From Bacillota bacterium (GTDB taxonomy: Bacteria > Bacillota > Clostridia > Oscillospirales > Oscillospiraceae), in assembly GCA_029777215.1 (NCBI GenBank), contig JAKOSQ010000112.1, positions 1-10,255 on the forward strand: a stretch of 10,255 nucleotides of DNA, given 5' to 3'. Below, piece after piece: positions 6,073-10,255 of the stretch; positions within the stretch are counted from its first letter, which is position 1; every line of letters begins with the position of its first letter. Under the pieces are notes generated by a model, which worked only from the letters and a program-made list of their open reading frames with translations, searched no databases and was not told the origin of the DNA. The translations under genes were made by a program, and so were the position numbers.

Positions 6073-6104
6073 AAAAAAGCCCCGCGGCGAGTCTGCCGCG
6101 GGGC
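6073..6104 (-). terminator. Intrinsic terminator in the paaK leader (attenuator)
   Basis: The perfect 10-bp stem GCCCCGCGGC (6079-6088) with GCCGCGGGGC (6095-6104) has a six-base loop. On the minus strand it is followed by TTTTTT (6078-6073), so it stops minus-strand transcripts. It lies about 190 bases before the paaK start and about 20 bases after the stop of the phenylalanine-rich frame, the position expected for transcription attenuation. Confidence 0.8.
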
Positions 6105-6125
6105 CAAAAGCTCTTTTTGCTCTTT

Positions 6126-6227
6126 TTACCCGTTATCGGACAAACCCGAATAAGCCTTACCGAAAAAGCCGGTAAAGCAAAAGGTAAAGAGGAAGCCATA
6201 TTCGGTTTTGGTGACGCTTGTATGCAT
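6126..6227 (-). CDS. Phenylalanine-rich leader peptide of the paaK operon
   Basis: This 33-codon frame starts with ATG (6227-6225) and ends in TAA (6128-6126). A GGAG (6238-6235) lies seven bases upstream, and an extended -10 promoter about 35 bases upstream. Six of 33 residues are Phe (codon positions 12, 14, 16, 18, 21, 22; core GFLFTFCFTGFFG) and two are Tyr. Classic attenuators such as enterobacterial pheL have Phe-rich leader peptides followed by a terminator, which is the arrangement here. Its position upstream of an aryl-acid CoA ligase and an ACT protein fits sensing of phenylalanine supply. I could not find a strong antiterminator that competes with the terminator stem, so the mechanism could differ from the enterobacterial one (for example ribosome arrest with Rho). 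Confidence 0.55.
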   Translation of the reverse strand: MHTSVTKTEYGFLFTFCFTGFFGKAYSGLSDNG

Positions 6228-6259
6228 GATCTCTCTCCAAACAGGCTTTGATGAAAAAA

Positions 6260-6268
6260 AGTATAACA
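6260..6268 (-). promoter_or_regulatory. Extended -10 promoter of the paaK leader
   Basis: The minus strand reads TGTTATACT (6268-6260), that is TGn followed by the -10 hexamer TATACT. No good -35 is seen, which is usual for extended -10 promoters. Transcription would start near 6253, leaving about 25 bases before the leader peptide start. Confidence 0.55.
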
Positions 6269-6492
6269 CAAGCCCGCTCCCGCGAATAGTGGCACAATGC
6301 ACAGAATTATTTCCTCCGTGCGGACGGTTCTTTATCTATTTGACGTATCAAACTCTCTTGGGCGCCGCTGCGCCGGTTTTTTCGGTGTTCCACAGCTGGA
6401 AAATGACTGTCTCTGCGCCGCGAACACGAAAGATTTTGTTTTTCGCACAAAAACACTTTGCTTCTTTAATGCGTTTTTCACAGGCATGACTA
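6269..6492. other. Intergenic stretch between divergent operons
   Basis: I see no credible gene here. A 5-bp GC hairpin (6361-6374) followed by six T's (6377-6382) resembles a weak plus-strand terminator, but no promoter points into it. Several A/T-rich runs occur before the livJ promoter. This is the upstream regulatory DNA shared by the paaK and liv operons. No recognisable operator was found. Confidence 0.4.
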
Positions 6493-6521
6493 TTGACTTT
6501 ATCGCAATGAAGATTTAAAAT
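6493..6521 (+). promoter_or_regulatory. Sigma-A promoter of livJ
   Basis: TTGACT (6493-6498), a 17-base spacer and TAAAAT (6516-6521). Transcription would begin near 6528, leaving an untranslated leader of about 110 bases before livJ. I did not recognise a riboswitch in that leader. Confidence 0.85.
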
Positions 6522-6636
6522 ACTAACAATTACAGTGGTTGAAGGTGAAAAATCAAGCAGTAAGCGTACTCAAGATGACTTCGTCTGATCGCGGGGTCGT
6601 TTTTTGTATAAACACCAATCTACAGGAGGAAAGAAA

Positions 6637-7824
6637 ATGAAAAAGTTTATCAGCCTCGCGCTCTGCCTGGCGCTGATGGTCGGCTGCATGGCCGGCTGCG
6701 GCAGCAAGGGCAACAACACAAGCGCGACCAGCGCAAGCCCCGCCGCCTCCGCATCCGCCACCGCCATCAAGATCGGCGGCACAGGCCCGCTCTCCGGCGC
6801 GGCTGCGATCTACGGCACCGCCGCCAAAAACGGCGCGAAGATCGCCGTTGACGAAATCAACGCCATGGGCGAATCCATCCAGTTCGACCTCAAGTATGAG
6901 GACGACGAGCACGACGCCGAAAAGGCCGTCAACGCCTACAACACCCTCAAGGACTGGGGCATGCAGATTTCTCTCGGCTCCGTCACCTCCAAGCCGTGCG
7001 AAGCGACCTCCGCACTGACCTATGAAGACCGCATCTTCGCGCTGACCCCGTCTGCCTCCTCCACCGCTGTCACCGAGGGCAAGGACAACCAGTTCCAGAT
7101 GTGCTTCTCCGACCCGAACCAGGGCACTGCTTCCGCACAGTACATCTCCGACCAGAAGCTCGGCACAAAGATCGCCGTCATCTATAAGAACGACGACGTT
7201 TACTCCAAGGGCATCTACGACAAGTTCGCCTCCAAGGCAAAGGAGCTCGGCCTCAACATCGTCTCCGCCACCACCTTCACCGACGACAGCCAGACGGACT
7301 TCACCGTCCAGCTCTCCGAGGCCCAGAAGGCCGGCGCGGACCTCCTGTTCCTGCCGATGTACTATCAGCCCGCCTCCCTCATCCTCAGCCAGGCCAAATC
7401 CATGAACTACGCTCCGAAGTTCTTCGGCGTTGACGGCATGGACGGCATCCTCACGATGGAAGGCTTCGACGCCTCCCTTGCAGAGGGCGTCATGCTCCTG
7501 ACCCCGTTCAACGCGGACTCCACCGATGAGAAGACACAGAGCTTCGTCAAGAAGTACAAGGAACTCTACAACGAGACCCCGAACCAGTTTGCAGCCGACG
7601 CCTATGACTGCGTCTATGCGCTCTACAGCGCCTGCAAGATCGCCGGCATCACCTCCGACATGGACGCCTCCTCCATCTGCGACAAGATGGTCGCCACCTT
7701 CACGGACGCGAACTTCAAGTTCGACGGTCTGACCGGCACCGGCGTCACTTGGGACAAGACCGGCGCGGTCTCCAAGACCCCGAAGGGCATGGTCATCAAG
7801 AACGGCGCATACGCCGGTATGTGA
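6637..7824 (+). CDS. livJ: LivJ-type amino-acid-binding lipoprotein
   Basis: This 395-residue substrate-binding protein belongs to an ABC importer for branched-chain or related hydrophobic amino acids. The N-terminus MKKFISLALCLALMVG is a lipoprotein signal; the lipobox is most likely MAGC with Cys21 as the lipid-bearing residue (Cys17 is a second candidate). A Ser/Ala/Thr-rich linker to about residue 45 follows. The type I periplasmic-binding fold begins at AIKIGGTGPLSGAAA and continues through NGAKIAVDEINAMG and KIAVIYKNDDVYSKG. The start ATG has AGGAGG at 6624-6629; an upstream in-frame TTG at 6604 would put extra residues before the signal peptide. The product would be anchored outside the membrane and pass its ligand to LivH/LivM. 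The specificity (Leu/Ile/Val, aromatic amino acids, or other) cannot be fixed from the sequence. Confidence 0.93.
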   Translation: MKKFISLALCLALMVGCMAGCGSKGNNTSATSASPAASASATAIKIGGTGPLSGAAAIYGTAAKNGAKIAVDEINAMGESIQFDLKYEDDEHDAEKAVNAYNTLKDWGMQISLGSVTSKPCEATSALTYEDRIFALTPSASSTAVTEGKDNQFQMCFSDPNQGTASAQYISDQKLGTKIAVIYKNDDVYSKGIYDKFASKAKELGLNIVSATTFTDDSQTDFTVQLSEAQKAGADLLFLPMYYQPASLILSQAKSMNYAPKFFGVDGMDGILTMEGFDASLAEGVMLLTPFNADSTDEKTQSFVKKYKELYNETPNQFAADAYDCVYALYSACKIAGITSDMDASSICDKMVATFTDANFKFDGLTGTGVTWDKTGAVSKTPKGMVIKNGAYAGM

Positions 7825-7846
7825 TCTCCCCACCAGAAGCTTTGGC

Positions 7847-7889
7847 GCAGGGGCTGCCGCATTACCCGGCAGCCCTTGCTTTGGTTTTT
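7847..7889 (+). terminator. Hairpin between livJ and livH (partial terminator)
   Basis: A 13-bp stem with one G-T pair (7847-7859 with 7867-7879) is followed by an interrupted T-rich run (7880-7889). A hairpin after the binding-protein gene usually protects that message and lets only part of transcription continue, giving more binding protein than permease. Positions 7890-8015 otherwise hold only the livH ribosome site. Confidence 0.8.
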
Positions 7890-8015
7890 CATTTTCGTGC
7901 GCAAGGTGTCGAAAAGGAAGCTGACAGGACCTGACGAGTGTATTTTCGGGCCTTGTCACCTTCCCTGTCGCTGCTTTGCAGTTCCGTTTTATCAAATATA
8001 ATTGAGGTGTGCTGC

Positions 8016-8897
8016 ATGAATTTTCTGTTCTATGTGATCAGCGGGATCAGCCTCGGCAGTATCTATGCGATCATCGCGCTCGGCTACACCATGGTCTACG
8101 GCATCGCCAAGATGCTCAACTTCGCCCACGGCGACGTCATCATGGTCGGCGCCTACATTTCCTTTTGCGCGACCAGTTACTGGGGCATGTCCCCGTTCAT
8201 GTCCGTGATCGTTTCAATGCTCGTTTGCACGGTGCTCGGCGTCGTGATCGAGCGTCTGGCCTACAGGCCGCTGCGGCAGGCAACCTCCCTCGCCGTCCTC
8301 ATCACAGCGATCGGCGTGTCCTACCTGCTCGAAAACCTCGCGCTTCTCATCTGGACCTCCAACCCGAAGGTCTTCACCTCCATCGTCGGTACTGGCTCCG
8401 TCAAGCTCTTCGGCGGTCAGATGTCCATCACGACCGTGACGCTCGTGACCATTGCGGTCTGCGTCGCCATCATGATTGGCCTCACGCTCTTCACGAGCAA
8501 GACCAAGATGGGCAAGGCCATGCGCGCCGTGTCCGAGGACAAGGGCGCGGCCCAGCTCATGGGCATCAATGTTGACACAACGATCTCCGTTACCTTCGCG
8601 ATTGGCTCCGGCCTCGCGGCGGTCGCGGGCGTGTTGCTGTGCTCCGCCTACCCGACGCTGACCCCGATGACCGGCTTCATGCCCGGCATCAAGGCCTTCA
8701 CGGCGGCGGTCTTCGGCGGCATCGGCTCCGTTCCCGGCGCGATGATCGGCGGCATCCTTCTGGGCATCATCGAGATTTTCGGCAAGGCTTACATCTCCAC
8801 CCAGCTCTCTGACGCCATCGTCTTTGCCGTTTTGATCATCGTCCTGCTCGTCAAACCGACCGGCCTGCTCGGCAAGCCGATCAACGAGAAAGTCTGA
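8016..8897 (+). CDS. livH: LivH-type branched-chain amino-acid ABC permease
   Basis: This 293-residue membrane protein is one of the two permease subunits of the transporter. It has about eight hydrophobic segments, the family motif MLNFAHGD (about residues 33-40) and a cytoplasmic EAA-type loop KAMRAVSEDKGAAQLMGIN (about 167-185) that docks on the ATPases. I start at ATG 8016, with GAGGTG at 8004-8009, because the protein then begins MNFLFYVISGISLGSIYAII, as family members do. In-frame codons upstream would add a non-homologous 26-residue extension. livM begins ten bases after the stop, in one operon with it. Confidence 0.94.
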   Translation: MNFLFYVISGISLGSIYAIIALGYTMVYGIAKMLNFAHGDVIMVGAYISFCATSYWGMSPFMSVIVSMLVCTVLGVVIERLAYRPLRQATSLAVLITAIGVSYLLENLALLIWTSNPKVFTSIVGTGSVKLFGGQMSITTVTLVTIAVCVAIMIGLTLFTSKTKMGKAMRAVSEDKGAAQLMGINVDTTISVTFAIGSGLAAVAGVLLCSAYPTLTPMTGFMPGIKAFTAAVFGGIGSVPGAMIGGILLGIIEIFGKAYISTQLSDAIVFAVLIIVLLVKPTGLLGKPINEKV

Positions 8898-8907
8898 GGG
8901 CCGCGAC

Positions 8908-10026
8908 ATGAAAAAAGAAAGACTCTCATCCGCCCCGAAAAAGCCGATGACGAAGTCCGCCAGGGACACCGTCACCTGCTACGGCATCGTCATCGTCGCC
9001 TATATCGTCATCTCGATCCTTTTAAACGGCGGCCACGTCAACTCCTCGATGAAGGGCCTGCTCATCCCGATCTGCGCTTACATCGTCATGGCGCTGTCCC
9101 TGAACCTCACGGTCGGCATCCTCGGCGAGCTGTCCCTCGGCCACGCGGGCTTCATGAGCGTCGGCGCGTTTTCCGGCGTTGTCGCCGCAATGAGCCTCAA
9201 GGGCGCCATCGCCTCCACCCCGCTGCTGCTCGCCGTGTCGATGCTCATCGCCGCCGGCTGCGCCGCGATCGCGGGCTTCCTCGTCGGCATCCCGGTGCTG
9301 CGCCTCAACGGCGACTACCTCGCCATAGTGACGCTCGCTTTCGGTGAGATCATCAAGAACCTCATCAACTGCCTCTATGTCGGTCACGACGCCGACGGCC
9401 TGCACTTTGCCTTCCTCAAGACCTCCGACGCCCTCGGCCTCGCGGACGGCGGCAAGGTCATCATCAACGGGCCGATGGGCGTGTCCGGCATTCCGAAGCT
9501 CTCTACCTTCACGGCCGGGTTTATCCTGATCTTAATTACCCTGTTCATCATTCTGAACCTCGTCCACAGCCGGCAGGGCCGCGCGATCATGGCCATCCGC
9601 GACAACCGCATCGCAGCTGAGAGCGTCGGCATCAACGTGACGCAGTATAAGCTCATGGCTTTTGTGACCTCCGCCGCGCTCGCGGGCGCGTCGGGCGCGC
9701 TGTACGCGATGAATTTCACGACGGTCGTCTCCTCGAAGTTCAACTTTTTCACATCTATCATCGTGCTGGTCTATGTCGTCCTCGGCGGACTCGGCAACAT
9801 GTGGGGCACGATCATTTCCGCAACACTCCTTACACTTCTACCGGAACTGCTGCGCAAGTTCGGTGACTACCGCATGCTGATCTACGCGCTGGTCCTCATC
9901 ATCGTGATGGTCGTGTCGAACAACGCGAACTTCAAGGCTTTCTTTACCCGCCTTTTCTCCAAGGAGAAGAGCGCGGACGTCCCGTCCGCGGACGCCGACA
10001 CGAAGGGAGGCGCGGCAAATGAATAA
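8908..10026 (+). CDS. livM: LivM-type branched-chain amino-acid ABC permease
   Basis: This 372-residue second permease subunit has a basic cytoplasmic N-terminus, many hydrophobic segments, the motif LSLGHAGFMSVGAFSG (about residues 72-87), and the EAA-type loop RAIMAIRDNRIAAESVGIN (about 225-243). A hydrophilic C-terminal tail rich in Lys, Asp and Ala follows the last membrane segment. The start has only a modest GAGGG that overlaps the livH stop region, so it is probably helped by translational coupling. A perfect 8-bp hairpin (9972-9979 with 9983-9990) lies in the tail coding sequence just before the livG ribosome site. The stop overlaps the livG start by eight bases. Confidence 0.94.
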   Translation: MKKERLSSAPKKPMTKSARDTVTCYGIVIVAYIVISILLNGGHVNSSMKGLLIPICAYIVMALSLNLTVGILGELSLGHAGFMSVGAFSGVVAAMSLKGAIASTPLLLAVSMLIAAGCAAIAGFLVGIPVLRLNGDYLAIVTLAFGEIIKNLINCLYVGHDADGLHFAFLKTSDALGLADGGKVIINGPMGVSGIPKLSTFTAGFILILITLFIILNLVHSRQGRAIMAIRDNRIAAESVGINVTQYKLMAFVTSAALAGASGALYAMNFTTVVSSKFNFFTSIIVLVYVVLGGLGNMWGTIISATLLTLLPELLRKFGDYRMLIYALVLIIVMVVSNNANFKAFFTRLFSKEKSADVPSADADTKGGAANE

Positions 10027-10255
10027 CCAGAAGCGGCATCCCGACACCAAGATGGTCCCCGTCCCCTCCGTGAACATCGTTCCGGAGCGCGATGTCGACA
10101 AGACGCCGATCCTCGAGGTCTCGCACCTCGGCATCGACTTCGGCGGCCTCACCGCCGTCGACGACTTCAACATGGCCATCGGCCGCACCGAGATCGCGGG
10201 CCTCATCGGCCCGAACGGCGCGGGCAAGACGACCATCTTCAACCTTCTCACCAAG
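10019..10255 (+). CDS. livG: LivG-type amino-acid ABC transporter ATPase (partial)
   Basis: The first 79 codons of an ABC ATPase, cut by the right edge of the window. The nucleotide-binding domain begins near residue 31 (ILEVSHLGIDFGGLTAVDDF) and contains the Walker A motif GPNGAGKTT (residues 64-72). ATG 10019 overlaps the livM stop, and GGGAGG (10005-10010) lies eight bases upstream. Before the ABC domain there is an unusual proline- and charge-containing extension of about 30 residues; no better start codon with a ribosome site lies downstream. With livJ, livH and livM it completes most of the transporter. livF is expected just beyond the window. Confidence 0.92.
   Translation, partial: MNNQKRHPDTKMVPVPSVNIVPERDVDKTPILEVSHLGIDFGGLTAVDDFNMAIGRTEIAGLIGPNGAGKTTIFNLLTK

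Noticed and set aside
6105..6260. T-box riboswitch ahead of paaK
   Set aside because: The minus strand has no T-box sequence (GGTGGNACCGCG type) before the terminator. A coding leader explains the region better.
6361..6382. 5-bp hairpin plus six T's as a terminator of a small RNA
   Set aside because: The stem is very short and no promoter could be found upstream to make such a transcript.
6297..6518. Small plus-strand frame of about 73 codons upstream of livJ
   Set aside because: No ribosome site, no recognisable protein, and its end overlaps the livJ promoter.
6553..7995. Minus-strand reading frame of about 480 codons opposite livJ
   Set aside because: It lies antisense to the livJ lipoprotein gene and also crosses the livJ promoter. 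Its sequence is low-complexity Gly/Val/Asp/Glu with no motif.
7975..8002. Possible promoter TTTGCA-N16-TATAAT before livH
   Set aside because: The -10 is good, but transcription would start at about 8009, inside or after the ribosome site of livH, leaving no usable leader.
8214..8975. Minus-strand frame opposite livH
   Set aside because: A mirror of the livH coding sequence: biased composition, no start signal, no family resemblance.
1..10255. CRISPR array, transposase or phage structural genes
   Set aside because: No regularly spaced repeats and no transposase- or phage-like protein were seen. The only trace of mobility is the tRNA fragment and its A/T-rich flank.

Overview
The window looks like a high-GC, spore-forming member of the Firmicutes, most like Oscillospirales/Oscillospiraceae. 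This is inferred from the sigma-G-type sporulation gene with a forespore-type promoter, strong GGAGG ribosome sites, several TTG starts, encoded tRNA CCA ends, intrinsic terminators and a clostridial paaK-ACT pair. No species call is possible from the sequence alone.

Layout. Positions 1-150 are visibly A/T-richer than the rest and hold short direct and inverted repeats. They run straight into the 3' half of a tRNA-Arg(CCT) (about 152-196) and its long terminator hairpin (201-262). This arrangement resembles the end of an integrated element. Facing it on the minus strand is the 5' third of sigG (261-563), which keeps its start, ribosome site and promoter but breaks off at the end of sigma region 2. 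Next comes a biotin unit, birA-bioY (735-2297), behind a sigma-A promoter whose -35 lies inside a BirA box. It ends at its own terminator. A pepD-type M20 dipeptidase (2472-3902) follows with its own promoter and terminator, converging on a tRNA-Arg(CCG) gene (3960-4036, minus).

The minus strand from about 6268 down to 4132 is a two-gene operon, paaK (aryl-acetate CoA ligase type) and a double-ACT-domain protein. Its roughly 365-nt leader holds a 33-codon phenylalanine-rich reading frame, then an intrinsic terminator on the same strand, then a second short frame with a good ribosome site. I read this as a probable attenuator that responds to phenylalanine or aromatic amino acids. It is the most interesting item in the window.

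Divergent from it, on the plus strand, is a branched-chain/hydrophobic amino-acid ABC transporter: livJ (lipoprotein binding protein), a strong intercistronic hairpin, livH, livM and the start of livG, which runs off the right edge. Taken together, the right half suggests amino-acid uptake next to aryl-acid CoA activation, with an amino-acid-sensing ACT protein. The left half combines a mobile-element scar, a broken sporulation sigma gene and biotin salvage.
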